DNA from: Geothrix edaphica
Lineage (GTDB): Bacteria > Acidobacteriota > Holophagae > Holophagales > Holophagaceae
DNA length: 64,000 bases
Assembly: GCF_030268045.1 (NCBI RefSeq)
Contig: NZ_BSDC01000001.1
Coordinates: 1,612,001 to 1,676,000 of the forward strand
Direction of reading: 5' to 3'
Positions 35,861-44,547 of the stretch are shown piece by piece (within the stretch, counting starts at the first letter, position 1; each line of letters starts with the position of its first letter). The notes under the pieces were generated by a model. That model made no database searches and was not told where the DNA came from. It was given only the letters and a program-made list of their open reading frames with translations. The position numbers and the translations under genes were made by a program.

Positions 35861-36579
35861 GGTTCCACCCGCAACCGGAGGACCAGGCCGCCCCGGTCGT
35901 TCTCGTCCACCCCGAGCCACTGGCAGCCGGGGACCCGCCCCTTCAGCACCTTCCGGGGATCGCCCTGCCCGTGGAGCAGGATCCACCGGGCCACCAGGCC
36001 CCGGTACTTCTTCGAGAAGTGGCTGATGGCCCTGCCGTGGGCGTCGAAGATCTCCACGGTGTGCCGGGGCCGCCCCCAGCCCTTCAGCAGGTCGGCGGCC
36101 TCGCCAGGCAGCAGCTCCCACACGGGCCCCCCGGGCAGGGCCTCCAGCTGCGCCGGCAACGCCTTCCGCCAGTGGGCCTTCAGCCCCGGGATGGCACTCA
36201 GCTTGAGTTTGTAGGGTGGCACGGGTTCGTCCCCGCGCACGAGGCCCCGGAGGTTGGAGAGGATGAACACCCGGGCCCAGGCCTCCGGTGCCAACGAAGC
36301 CGCGTCCAGGGCCTGGAAGGCCACGCCGGCATAGCGGGACAGCGCCGGCAGCAGGGGCACGGGCCGGGTCAGCGCCAGGGCCTCTGCGCGGGCCTTGTCC
36401 AGGGCCAGCTCCTTCACGTCGAAGGCCTTCTTCAGGGCCTCCGGCGAGCCGGTCTTCGCCAGAGCCACCAGGCGCTCGCGCACCCAGTGTTGAGCCGGGG
36501 TCTCCGGCAGGCGGCCCCGCACGCCCCCGCCGGCCTTCTCCTCCGAAGGCGCGAGCAGGACGACCGGCAGGCTGGTCAT
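35857..36579 (-). CDS. yaaA: YaaA family peroxide-stress protein
   Basis: 240 residues. It matches YaaA/DUF328: LLAPSEEKAGGG at the N-terminus, YAGVAFQALDAASL, PYKLKLSAIPGL and HFSKKYRGLVARW. In E. coli YaaA lowers free iron and limits oxidative DNA damage under peroxide stress and has a DNA-binding fold. Overlaps both operon neighbours by ATGA. Its pairing with nadB, whose reaction makes hydrogen peroxide when oxygen is the acceptor, is suggestive but unproven. Confidence 0.85.
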   Translation of the reverse strand: MTSLPVVLLAPSEEKAGGGVRGRLPETPAQHWVRERLVALAKTGSPEALKKAFDVKELALDKARAEALALTRPVPLLPALSRYAGVAFQALDAASLAPEAWARVFILSNLRGLVRGDEPVPPYKLKLSAIPGLKAHWRKALPAQLEALPGGPVWELLPGEAADLLKGWGRPRHTVEIFDAHGRAISHFSKKYRGLVARWILLHGQGDPRKVLKGRVPGCQWLGVDENDRGGLVLRLRVEP

Positions 36580-37394
36580 CGCGCCGCCACCCAGGCATCC
36601 AGGGTGGTGAGGCGGATCCCACCCAGCAGCTCGCGCAGGCGGCCCTCATAGCCCCGAAGGGCGATGCTGTGGGTATAGCGGTGGCCCAGGGAGATGCCCG
36701 CCAGGCGGGGCTGCTCCGCGTCCAGTTCCCAGGGGTGCAGCACCAGGGGGGTGCCGGCGTCCTCCGACGCCAACTCCTCCAGCGCCCGGCGGACCAGCGC
36801 GTAGGGCAGCACCCTCGGCCCCCAGCCCCAGAGGGGCATGCGGACCGGCCCGGACCAGAGCACCGGCGGAGGCAGCTCCCACAGGCCCTCGGTCAATCGA
36901 TAGGGACGCCGGGGTGCCGCCGGGTCCCCGATGACGGCCAGGGGCACGCGGCTGGAGTCGTAGCGGAACCCAAGCTCGGGCAGATCCTGCCACCAGTCTG
37001 CCGCCGGGCCGCGCAGGCTCCACTCCGGGGCCCGGTAGCCCAGCACAGGAGAACCCGTGAGGTCCTCCAGCAGGGCCTTGCCATCGCGCACCGCGCCCCG
37101 CCAGGTGGTCCGATCCATCTCGAAGGCCCGGCGGTGCGTGAGCCCATGGAGGCCGATGGCGTGACCCTGCGCCGCCACGCGCCGCAGCAAGCCGGGATGG
37201 CGCCGGGCCTGGTCGCCCAGGCAGAACCAGGTGGCCGTGGCGCCGAGCTCGGCGCAGAAGGCCAGCGACCGCTCCGTGGCCAGCGGCAGCCGGCACTCGA
37301 AGCGATCCAGGGCCTCGGGCTGGTCAAAGGGCGGGCAGCAGAGCTGGAACCAGTCCTCCCAATCCAGGGAGAGGGGAAGGCGCAGGCTGCTCAG
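36576..37394 (-). CDS. Polysaccharide deacetylase (XrtA-associated/DUF3473-like) with a likely CTG start
   Basis: About 272 residues. Deacetylase motifs are in order: LSLDWEDWF (catalytic Asp), HGLTHRR (metal His pair), GYRAPEWSL and LVLHPWELD. The family removes N-acetyl groups from surface polysaccharides. There is no ATG, GTG or TTG that would include motif 1: the frame has no such codon between about 37620 and motif 1. A CTG at 37394 overlaps the tolQ stop (CTGA), so translation probably reinitiates there; otherwise a sequencing error must be assumed. The 3' end overlaps yaaA by 4 nt. Confidence 0.72.
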   Translation of the reverse strand: MSSLRLPLSLDWEDWFQLCCPPFDQPEALDRFECRLPLATERSLAFCAELGATATWFCLGDQARRHPGLLRRVAAQGHAIGLHGLTHRRAFEMDRTTWRGAVRDGKALLEDLTGSPVLGYRAPEWSLRGPAADWWQDLPELGFRYDSSRVPLAVIGDPAAPRRPYRLTEGLWELPPPVLWSGPVRMPLWGWGPRVLPYALVRRALEELASEDAGTPLVLHPWELDAEQPRLAGISLGHRYTHSIALRGYEGRLRELLGGIRLTTLDAWVAAR

Positions 37395-38086
37395 GTGAAG
37401 TTCCGCTCGGAGAGGCTGATGAACTCCAGGGAGAAGTCGTCGAGCTCGGTCTGGAACTGCTTCAGCTGGCCCTGGAAGAAGTTGTAGGCCATGAGGGCGG
37501 GGATGGCCGCCACCAGGCCGATGGCCGTGGCCACCAGGGCCTCGGAGATGCCCGGCGCCACCGTGGCCAGGTTGGCGTTGCCCGTGGCGCCGATGCCGCG
37601 GAAGGCGTCGATGATGCCCCACACGGTGCCGAAGAGGCCGATGAAGGGGCTCACGGCCGCCACCGTGGCCAGGCCGCCCAGGGACCGCTCGAGCCGCCCC
37701 ATCTCCACCACACTGGCCCGCTGGAGGCTGCGCTCCACGGCCTCCATGCTGCGCAGCTGGGGCTTCCCGTCCGGGCCCACCTGGCGCAGCTGGTAGGTGA
37801 CCTCGCCGTAGCCGGCTACGAAAAGCCCCACGAGCGGACTCAGGGCGAACCGCTCCACCTGCTGCTTGAGGTCCCGCCAGTCCGTGGCGCGCTTGAAGGC
37901 GCCGCGGAACCGCTCGGACACCTCCCGGCTGCGGTGGTAGAGCAGCGCCTTCCGGATGATCACGACCCAGCTCAGGAGGGAGAAGGTGGCCAGGATCGCC
38001 AGCACCGACTTGGAGACGGGACCTGCATGGAGCATCACCTCCAGCAGGTTGACCTCATTGCCCGTGGGTGCCGCCAGGATCGCCAT
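37391..38086 (-). CDS. tolQ: MotA/TolQ/ExbB family proton channel protein
   Basis: 231 residues with three membrane helices: one near the N-terminus (~22-42, SVLAILATFSLLSWVVIIRKA) and two in the conserved channel domain (LGGLATVAAVSPFIGLFGTVWGIIDAFRGIG and ISEALVATAIGLVAAIPALMAYNFF). This channel normally works with a TolR/ExbD partner to energise outer-membrane processes; none lies next to it. GGAGG precedes the ATG at 38086. It is first in the operon running to 31317 and divergent from ugd (70-bp gap). Confidence 0.88.
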   Translation of the reverse strand: MAILAAPTGNEVNLLEVMLHAGPVSKSVLAILATFSLLSWVVIIRKALLYHRSREVSERFRGAFKRATDWRDLKQQVERFALSPLVGLFVAGYGEVTYQLRQVGPDGKPQLRSMEAVERSLQRASVVEMGRLERSLGGLATVAAVSPFIGLFGTVWGIIDAFRGIGATGNANLATVAPGISEALVATAIGLVAAIPALMAYNFFQGQLKQFQTELDDFSLEFISLSERNFT

Positions 38087-38156
38087 GCTGCCTCCGTCCG
38101 GAGAAATGATAGCAAGCGGGGATGCGGCTACACTGTGTGCTTTGCGCGAGGACGCC

Positions 38157-39512
38157 ATGCAGGTGCTGGTCATTGGTTCGGGATACGTGGGGCTGGTGGC
38201 TGCGGCCTGCTTCGCCGAGGCCGGGCACCACATCCTGGGCGTGGACGTGGATGCCGCCAAGGTGGCCACCCTCACCCGGGGCGAATCCCCCATCTTCGAA
38301 CCGGGCCTGGACGACCTCCTCGCGAAGCACCTGGCCACGGGCGCCCTGCGCTTCACCACCGACCTCCAGGCGGGCATCGCCGACGCGGATGCCGCCTTCA
38401 TCTGCGTGGGCACGCCCCAGAGCGAGGATGGCAGCGCGGACATGAAGTACGTGCTGGCCGTGGCCGGTCAGATCGGCAAGGCCATGGCCCTGCGCGCCAA
38501 GGAGGCCAAGCCGCTCATCGTGGTGGACAAGAGCACGGTGCCCGTGGGCACAGCGGCCCGCGTCCACGCCGAGATCGCGGCCCACACCGATCGCACCTTC
38601 GAGGTCGTGAGCAACCCCGAGTTCCTCCGGGAGGGTTCGGCCATCGGCGACTTCCTGGAACCCGACCGCGTCGTGGTGGGCTGCCGCACGGACCACGCCG
38701 AGGCCGTGATGAAGGGCCTCTACCAGCCCTTCCTGGACCGCAGCGGCGGCAAGTGGTTCCGCATGGACCCCCCCAGCGCGGAGCTCACCAAATACGCCGC
38801 CAATGCCATGCTGGCCCTGCGCATCAGCTTCATCAACGAGATCGCCAACCTGGCGGAATGCGTGGGGGCCGACGTGGACCACGTGAAGACCGCCATCGGG
38901 GCGGACCACCGCATCGGCCCCGCCTTCCTGAATCCCGGGCCGGGCTTCGGCGGCTCCTGCTTCCCCAAAGACCTGCAGGCCCTGCTGAAGGTGGGCCGGG
39001 AGTATGGCCAGCCCATGATGACCCTGGCCACCACCGTGGAGGCCAACCGCCACCAGAAGCAGGTGCTCCTGCGCAAGGTGAAGGAGCACTTCGGCGTGAA
39101 GGCCGGCGTGCCCGCCCCCCTGAAGGACCGGCGCTTCGCCCTCTGGGGCCTGGCCTTCAAGGCCAACACCGACGACATCCGGGAGAGCATGGCCCTGGAG
39201 CTCATCGACGGCCTGGTGAACCTGGGCGCAGAGGTGGTGGTCCACGACTTCGCCGCCATGGGGGCCGTGAAGGCCAAGATCGGCGACAAGGTCCGCTACG
39301 CCGAGACGCCCCTCGCGGCCTGCGAGGGCGCCGATGCCCTGCTCATCGCCACGGAGTGGCCCCAGTACCGCGAGGCGGATCTGGAAGCCGTCGCCAAGGC
39401 CCTCAAGACCCGCCGCTTGTTCGACGGCCGCAACCTCTTCCGCCCGGAGGCCATGGAGGCCGGGGGCTGGAGCTACCACTCCCTGGGCCGTCGTGCCGTG
39501 GAGGCGAAATGA
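38157..39512 (+). CDS. ugd: UDP-glucose 6-dehydrogenase
   Basis: 451 residues, normal for bacterial UGDH. NAD loop VIGSGYVGLVAAACFAEAGH, VDKSTVPVGTA, SNPEFLREGSAIGDF, the catalytic cysteine in GFGGSCFPKDL, and LWGLAFKANTDDIRES. It oxidises UDP-glucose to UDP-glucuronate for capsule or exopolysaccharide precursors. GAGGA at 38148-38152 fixes the ATG at 38157. The stop overlaps the start of the next small gene. The divergent operon contains a polysaccharide deacetylase, fitting a surface-polysaccharide context. Confidence 0.95.
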   Translation: MQVLVIGSGYVGLVAAACFAEAGHHILGVDVDAAKVATLTRGESPIFEPGLDDLLAKHLATGALRFTTDLQAGIADADAAFICVGTPQSEDGSADMKYVLAVAGQIGKAMALRAKEAKPLIVVDKSTVPVGTAARVHAEIAAHTDRTFEVVSNPEFLREGSAIGDFLEPDRVVVGCRTDHAEAVMKGLYQPFLDRSGGKWFRMDPPSAELTKYAANAMLALRISFINEIANLAECVGADVDHVKTAIGADHRIGPAFLNPGPGFGGSCFPKDLQALLKVGREYGQPMMTLATTVEANRHQKQVLLRKVKEHFGVKAGVPAPLKDRRFALWGLAFKANTDDIRESMALELIDGLVNLGAEVVVHDFAAMGAVKAKIGDKVRYAETPLAACEGADALLIATEWPQYREADLEAVAKALKTRRLFDGRNLFRPEAMEAGGWSYHSLGRRAVEAK

Positions 39513-39856
39513 CCCGGATCCGCCTTGAGGACATCGCCCACGCCCGCAGCGGGGACAAGGGGGACGGCTCCAACGTGGGGCTGATCGCCTACACGGAGGC
39601 CGGCTACCGGTTCCTCCAGCAGGAATTGACCGCGGAGCGTGTCAAACATCACTTTTCAACCATATGCAAAGGTAGTGTTGAACGTTTCGAAGTTCCTAAC
39701 CTCAAGGCCATCAACTTCATCCTGCATGATTCCCTCGGCGGGGGCGGCAGCGAGAGTGTGAAAACCGACGCCCAGGGCAAGACCCACGGGCAAGCCCTGC
39801 TTAGAATGGAACTCGACCTTCCGGCCGGCCTGGCGCTGGCAGACCTCAAACCCTGA
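39509..39856 (+). CDS. Small AtuA-like (ferredoxin-fold) domain protein
   Basis: 115 residues. The start RLEDIAHARSGDKGDGSNVGLIAY matches the C-terminal domain of AtuA/acyclic-terpene-utilisation proteins, which also exists as separate ~110-residue proteins. The remainder (FNFILHDSLGGGGSESVKTDAQGKTHGQALL, seen in parts as INFILHDSLGGGGS and TDAQGKTHGQALLRMEL) fits. Biochemical role unknown; the fused partner in AtuA (DUF1446) is absent here. It overlaps ugd by 4 nt. Confidence 0.75.
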   Translation: MTRIRLEDIAHARSGDKGDGSNVGLIAYTEAGYRFLQQELTAERVKHHFSTICKGSVERFEVPNLKAINFILHDSLGGGGSESVKTDAQGKTHGQALLRMELDLPAGLALADLKP

Positions 39857-39887
39857 AGGGCACTCGCACCCGCCAAGGAGCACGGAC

Positions 39888-40082
39888 ATGGGCAATCTCG
39901 GAATGATGGAAATCCTGCTGATCGGCATCGCGCTGCTGATCTTCTTCGGCCCCTCCCGCCTGCCCGAGCTGGGCAAGAGCCTGGGCAAGGGCATCCAGGA
40001 GTTCAAGAAGGCCAGCCGCGAGCTGACGGATTCCGTGAAGGAAGACGTCGTCGCCCCGCCCGCCGACAAGGACAAGAAGTAG
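39888..40082 (+). CDS. tatA: Twin-arginine translocation protein TatA
   Basis: 64 residues. The N-terminal hydrophobic helix (MMEILLIGIALLIFFGPSRLPELGKSLGKG) with the FGP hinge and amphipathic helix, then a charged tail ending KDKK, is typical TatA. It forms the pore for folded-protein export with TatC. AAGGAG lies 8 nt before the ATG. No tatB is seen, as in TatA-TatC minimal systems. A terminator sits between it and tatC. Confidence 0.95.
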   Translation: MGNLGMMEILLIGIALLIFFGPSRLPELGKSLGKGIQEFKKASRELTDSVKEDVVAPPADKDKK

Positions 40083-40100
40083 GCCCGCAAGCCCTTCACC

Positions 40101-40132
40101 GGCCGGCCTCTTTCCGGAGGCCGGCCCTTTTT
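40101..40132 (+). terminator. Rho-independent terminator/attenuator between tatA and tatC
   Basis: A 10-bp perfect GC stem (40101-40110 with 40117-40126), loop TTTCCG, followed by C and five T. It ends only 15 bases before the tatC ATG and would let tatA be made in excess of tatC. Confidence 0.8.
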
Positions 40133-40146
40133 CCCGCTTGAGGACC

Positions 40147-40917
40147 ATGGCCCTTCCGGTCACGCCGCCCGACAAGATGAGCTTCTGGGAGCACCTGCAG
40201 GAGCTGCGAGTGCGCATCGTGCGCTCGCTCGCCATCGTGGCCGTGGGCTTCGCCGTCACCTACGCCTTCCGGTTCAAGCTCTGGGCCTGGGCCCAGAAGC
40301 CCTTCCTGGAGGCCATGTCGCGCCAGACCGGCAAGGCCGTCTCGGCTCTCGATCCCTTCGCCTTCACGGACCTCACCGAGCCCTTCTTCAGCATGATGCG
40401 GCTCTCGCTGTGGTCCGCGGCGGTGCTCTGCGCCCCCTTCCTCTTCTACCAGCTCTGGGCCTTCATCCGGCCCGGCCTGCTGCCCAAGGAACGCCGCCTG
40501 GTCATCCCCTTCGTCTTCGTGACCTCGGGCTGTTTCCTCGCCGGCGCGGCCTTCGCCTACAAGCAGGCCTTCAAGTTCCTGGGCGACATCCTCTTCCAGG
40601 AGGCCGCCTCCGCGGGGCTGCGGGCGAACCTGCATGCGTCGGATTACCTGGATCTGTTCATCTCCACCACGCTCATCACCGGCGTGATGTTCGAGCTGCC
40701 GGTCCTGTTCTTCTTCCTGGCCAAGTTCCGCATCGTGACCGCGCGGCTCATGCTGAAGTACTGGCGCCACGCCACCATGGCCATCCTGATCTTCAGCGCC
40801 TTCTTCACGCCGGGCGACGTGGTGGTGACCACCATCTTCTTCAGCATCGTGCTGCTGGGCCTCTACTTCATCTCCGTGGTGGTCGCCTGGCTGGCGGAAC
40901 CACGCACGCCGAGGTAG
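40147..40917 (+). CDS. tatC: Sec-independent protein translocase TatC
   Basis: 256 residues, six predicted membrane helices. Conserved segments are the N-terminal MSFWEHLQELRVR, the periplasmic loop FAFTDLTEPFF, PFLFYQLWAFIRPGLLPKERR, and FELPVLFFFLAKF. TatC binds twin-arginine signal peptides. The ATG at 40147 has GAGG at 40140-40143 immediately after the terminator. Its last 55 bases overlap the 3' end of murG on the opposite strand. Confidence 0.95.
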   Translation: MALPVTPPDKMSFWEHLQELRVRIVRSLAIVAVGFAVTYAFRFKLWAWAQKPFLEAMSRQTGKAVSALDPFAFTDLTEPFFSMMRLSLWSAAVLCAPFLFYQLWAFIRPGLLPKERRLVIPFVFVTSGCFLAGAAFAYKQAFKFLGDILFQEAASAGLRANLHASDYLDLFISTTLITGVMFELPVLFFFLAKFRIVTARLMLKYWRHATMAILIFSAFFTPGDVVVTTIFFSIVLLGLYFISVVVAWLAEPRTPR

Positions 40918-41993
40918 TCCGCCAGGTCGTCCAGGCAGAGAGCCACGGCCCGGTTGGGCTCCGGTGGACCGCCCAGCGCCCGCCGGGCGTCGCCGTCCGC
41001 CATGAGCGTCCGCAGGGCGCCCTGAAGACGCGCGGGAAATTCGCCGCCCTGCTCGACGACCGTGGCCCGCCCTTCCCCCACCAGGGCGAGGGCGTTCCTG
41101 CGCTGGTGGTCGTTGGCGCTGGTGGGCAGGGGTACCAGGATCGCCGCCCGGCCCGCGGCCTTCAGCTCGGCGCAGGTGCTGGCCCCGGATCGGCTCAGGA
41201 CGAGGCTGGTGGACTCCATGGCCTCGTCCATGCGGGTGATGAAGGGGACCAGGGCATGGCGGACATGGCGGGGGCGGTCCTTCAGGCGCTCGAACTCCGC
41301 AGGCCCGGCCTGGTGGAGGATCTCCCACTCCGGGGCCGCTTCCAGCAATGGTCCAGCGACCTCCAGCAGCGCTTCATTGAGTGCCCGGGCACCGCCGCTG
41401 CCGCCCAGCACCAGCAGCCGGAGGGGCGGCACCAGGGACGCCGCGGGCCGGAACGCCCGCAGGAAGGCGTCCCGCACCGGTGTCCCGACCACCCGGCAGT
41501 CGGCGCGGGGCAGCAGCGGGCACACCGCCTCGAGGCCACACCAGACGCGCCGGGCCCTCGGGGCGACCAGCTTCACCAGGGCGCCCGGGGCCGCATTGCT
41601 CTCGTGCAGGAAGAAGGGGATGCCCAGGGCCCGCGCCGCGAGCAGCGCCGGGGCCGCGCCGTAGCCGCCGGTGCCGATCACGGCCCAGGGCCGCTCCCGG
41701 CGCCACAGCGCCTTCAGGTGGGCCGTGGCGCGCCAGAGCTTCCAGGCGGACTTCGCCGCCCGCAGGGGGGAGCGGCCCAGGAAGCCTTCCACATCCAGCA
41801 GCAGATGGGGCCAGGGGCTGGCCGGCAGCTCCCGGGCCTCGATGCCGCGGCGCGCCCCCACGAACGCGATGGCGCGGTCGGGCCAGCGGCGGTGGGCACC
41901 CTCCGCCAGGGCCATGGCCGGGAAGAAATGGCCGCCCGTCCCCCCACCGGTGAGGACGAGGGCTCCAGCGAAGGTCGGGGTGGTGTCGCTCAT
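40863..41993 (-). CDS. murG: MurG, UDP-GlcNAc:lipid I N-acetylglucosaminyltransferase
   Basis: 376 residues. The start LVLTGGGTGGHFFPAMALAEG (glycine-rich loop 1), GTGGYGAAPALLAARALGIPFFLHESNAAPG, LVLGGSGGARALNE and LSRSGASTCAELKAAGRAAILVPLPTSANDHQ are all diagnostic. It adds GlcNAc to lipid I to form lipid II at the inner membrane. It is not in a dcw cluster here. Only a weak ribosome site precedes the ATG at 41993. It overlaps tatC tail-to-tail by 55 bp. Confidence 0.95.
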   Translation of the reverse strand: MSDTTPTFAGALVLTGGGTGGHFFPAMALAEGAHRRWPDRAIAFVGARRGIEARELPASPWPHLLLDVEGFLGRSPLRAAKSAWKLWRATAHLKALWRRERPWAVIGTGGYGAAPALLAARALGIPFFLHESNAAPGALVKLVAPRARRVWCGLEAVCPLLPRADCRVVGTPVRDAFLRAFRPAASLVPPLRLLVLGGSGGARALNEALLEVAGPLLEAAPEWEILHQAGPAEFERLKDRPRHVRHALVPFITRMDEAMESTSLVLSRSGASTCAELKAAGRAAILVPLPTSANDHQRRNALALVGEGRATVVEQGGEFPARLQGALRTLMADGDARRALGGPPEPNRAVALCLDDLADYLGVRGSASQATTTEMK

Positions 41994-42180
41994 GATCCGA
42001 CCACCATACCGGAAGGCGCCTTGTTCCTACCCAAAGGCAAGCGCAACTTACCTGGAGACAGACACGTGATTCCAGGCACAAAGATCCTCAAAGGCCGGTA
42101 AAGTGGAAGGTCACGCCGCGCTAGAATCCATTTTTCCGCCGGTCCCCACCGGCCAGTCCATGACGCATCAGGGAGCGCCC

Positions 42181-42930
42181 ATGAAGATCCTCGTCGCCCT
42201 CAAACAGGTCCCCGATACTGAGACCAAGATCAAAGTCGCCGCGGACGGGAAGTCCCTCGATCCCGCGGACGTCAAGTGGATCACCAGCCCCTACGACGAG
42301 TACGCGCTGGAAGAGGCCATCCGCATCAAGGAGGGCAAGGGCGCCGAAGTGGTCGCCCTCTCCGTCGGCGGCGACACCGCCAAGGATGTGCTGAAGAATG
42401 CCCTGGCCCTGGGCGCCGACACCGCCGTGCTCCTCAAGGGTGACGGCCAGGGCGACGCCTTCGCCGTGGCCCAGATGATCGCCGCCTACGCCAAGGACAA
42501 GGGCTTCGACCTGATCCTCTGCGGCAACAAGGGACTGGGCGGCGACAACGCCGCCATGGGTCCCATGCTGGCGGAGCTGCTCGGCGTGGCGCAGGCCAAC
42601 GTCGTGGTGAAGCTGGAACTCGGTGAGGGCACGTTCAAGGCCGAGCGCGAGATCGAGGCCGGCTCCGAGGTCGTCGAAGGCGCCCTGCCCGCCGTGATCA
42701 CCGCCCAGAAGGGCCTCAACGAGCCCCGCTACGCCAGCCTCAAGGGGATCATGGCCGCCAAGAAGAAGACCATCGAAGAGCTGGACGCCTCGGCCGTGAC
42801 CGCGGGCGCCCAGGTGAGCGCCCTCGCCCTGCCCCCGGAGCGCCCGGCCGGACGCCTCCTGGATGGCGACGCCTCCGCCCAGGCCCAGGCCCTGCTCCAG
42901 GCCCTCAAGGATGAAGCCAAGGTCTTCTGA
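42181..42930 (+). CDS. etfB: Electron transfer flavoprotein beta subunit
   Basis: 249 residues. It begins MKILVALKQVPDTETKIKV and has CGNKGLGGDNAAMGPMLAELLGVAQAN and the conserved EVVEGALPAVITAQKGLNEPRY segment with the recognition-loop region. With EtfA it accepts electrons from acyl-CoA dehydrogenases. GGGAG precedes the ATG at 42181. etfA follows after 45 bp. There is no fixC/fixX or bcd nearby, so there is no specific sign of electron bifurcation. Confidence 0.95.
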   Translation: MKILVALKQVPDTETKIKVAADGKSLDPADVKWITSPYDEYALEEAIRIKEGKGAEVVALSVGGDTAKDVLKNALALGADTAVLLKGDGQGDAFAVAQMIAAYAKDKGFDLILCGNKGLGGDNAAMGPMLAELLGVAQANVVVKLELGEGTFKAEREIEAGSEVVEGALPAVITAQKGLNEPRYASLKGIMAAKKKTIEELDASAVTAGAQVSALALPPERPAGRLLDGDASAQAQALLQALKDEAKVF

Positions 42931-42975
42931 CCGGTCCTCTTCCGCTGACTGACCCGATTCGAAAGGACGACATCC

Positions 42976-43947
42976 ATGATTCTCGTGTTCTGTGAACTGA
43001 AGGACGGCCAGATCCGCAAGCCCAGCACCGAAGCCCTCAGCGAGGGCCGTCGCCTGGCCGACGCCTCCGGCAAGAAGGTCGGCGCGCTCTTCGCAGGCGC
43101 CTCCTGCGCCGGCGCCGCCGAAGCCGCCAAGTTCGGCGCCGACGTGATCCTGACCGCCGAGGCCCCCACCCTGGCCTCCTACTCCAGCGACGCCTTCGCG
43201 ACCCTCCTCGCCGACGCGGTGAAGGCCAAGGGCGCCACGGTGCTGCTGGCCGCGGCCACCGCCGTGGGCAAGGACGTGCTCCCCCGCGCCGCCGCGCGCC
43301 TGGGCGCCGGCTACGCCTCCGACGTCACCGGCCTCGCCATGGTGGACGGCAAGCTGCAGGCCGTGCGCCCCGTCTACGCCGGCAAGGCCTTCGCCACCAC
43401 CACCTTCTCCAGCGCCGTGCAGACGGCCACCACCCGCCCCAACGTGTTCCCCGCCGCCGAGAAGGCCGGCGCTGGCGCCGTGGAGGTTCTCGCCGCTCCG
43501 GCCGGGGACTTCAAGTCCGTGGTGAAGGAGATCCTCGCCAAGGCTGGCGGCAAGGTGGACCTCAGCGAAGCCAACGTCATCGTGAGCGGCGGCCGCGGCA
43601 TGAAGGACGGCGCCAACTTCAAGATCCTCGAAGAGCTGGCGGATGCCATCGGCGGCGTCGTGGGCGCCTCCCGGGCGGCCGTGGACGCGGGCTGGGGCCT
43701 GCCCCACAGCATGCAGGTGGGCCAGACCGGCAAGGTCGTGAGCCCCACCCTCTACATCGCCTGCGGCATCAGCGGCGCCATCCAGCACATCGCCGGCATG
43801 AGCGGCTCGAAGTACATCGTCGCCATCAACAAGGATCCCGAAGCGCCGATCTTCAAGCTGGCGAACTACGGCATTGTCGGCGACCTGTTCGAAGTGGTTC
43901 CAGAACTGACCAAGGCCGCCAAGGCCATGGGCATCGGCAAGAACTAG
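42976..43947 (+). CDS. etfA: Electron transfer flavoprotein alpha subunit
   Basis: 323 residues. The N-terminal nucleotide-binding-like domain is followed by the FAD domain: [68 protein letters not shown], and [27 protein letters not shown]. It holds the redox-active FAD. GAAAGGA precedes the ATG. The gene ends at a strong terminator and likely serves the acyl-CoA dehydrogenase at 8672 and others. Confidence 0.96.
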   Translation: MILVFCELKDGQIRKPSTEALSEGRRLADASGKKVGALFAGASCAGAAEAAKFGADVILTAEAPTLASYSSDAFATLLADAVKAKGATVLLAAATAVGKDVLPRAAARLGAGYASDVTGLAMVDGKLQAVRPVYAGKAFATTTFSSAVQTATTRPNVFPAAEKAGAGAVEVLAAPAGDFKSVVKEILAKAGGKVDLSEANVIVSGGRGMKDGANFKILEELADAIGGVVGASRAAVDAGWGLPHSMQVGQTGKVVSPTLYIACGISGAIQHIAGMSGSKYIVAINKDPEAPIFKLANYGIVGDLFEVVPELTKAAKAMGIGKN

Positions 43948-43964
43948 TCCGCGCCGTTCCCACC

Positions 43965-44000
43965 TGCAAAATCGCCCGGCATCCGCCGGGCGATTTTGCA
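43965..44000. terminator. Terminator after etfA
   Basis: A 16-bp perfect inverted repeat (TGCAAAATCGCCCGGC at 43965-43980 with its complement at 43985-44000) and a 4-nt loop. A and T runs on either side make it usable in both directions, serving also the convergent gene ending at 44014. Confidence 0.88.
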
Positions 44001-44013
44001 GACAGGGAAAAAT

Positions 44014-44463
44014 TCAAACGCCGAACTGCCTCAAATGGTGGTCGAAGTGCTTGTAGATCAGCCGGCCCCACTGCTCGCCGCTGAGCTGCCCGAAGAAGGG
44101 GTGGACACTGCCGTCAACCTTCGCGGCGCCGCGCTGGACAACACGGTCGATGAGCGTCGCCAGCCGGGTGCGCTCGGCCTCGAAGTCCTGGGGGGCGGAC
44201 ACCACGTAGATGGGATCGGTGGGGGAGTTGCGGCGGAAGGGCTTTTCCCCGAAGACGTGGCTCCGGATGAAGGGCGTGATCAGCTTGCCGATGAAGAGCT
44301 GCTTCACCGGGCGGTCGCCCAGGAGGTCGCCCAGGGCGATGGAGCAGTGCTTCATCATCTGGGCGGGATCCATCTTCCCCCACTGACGCTGGGCCCCCGG
44401 CTCCAGCTCCGCGAACCGCCGGGCCAGGGCGTCGCGGTCGGCCGGGTTGAACAGTGAATTCAT
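44014..44463 (-). CDS. DUF1569 (DinB-like) protein
   Basis: 149 residues. The pattern [64 protein letters not shown] matches DUF1569, a DinB-superfamily four-helix bundle with a His-based metal site (MMKHC and [10 protein letters not shown]). Function is unknown. AAAGGA precedes the ATG. Last of four minus-strand genes. Confidence 0.78.
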   Translation of the reverse strand: MNSLFNPADRDALARRFAELEPGAQRQWGKMDPAQMMKHCSIALGDLLGDRPVKQLFIGKLITPFIRSHVFGEKPFRRNSPTDPIYVVSAPQDFEAERTRLATLIDRVVQRGAAKVDGSVHPFFGQLSGEQWGRLIYKHFDHHLRQFGV

Positions 44464-44547
44464 CGTTGGTGTCCTTTCTCAGAATGCCGTTCATCGCTCC
44501 AGGACATCGCCCGGCGACGCCGGGTGATGTTCTGGAGGGTGCCAGTG

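Noticed and set aside
42181-43947. An electron-bifurcating EtfAB-Bcd or FixABCX system
   Set aside because: No bcd, fixC or fixX adjoins these genes, so only ordinary ETF is supported.
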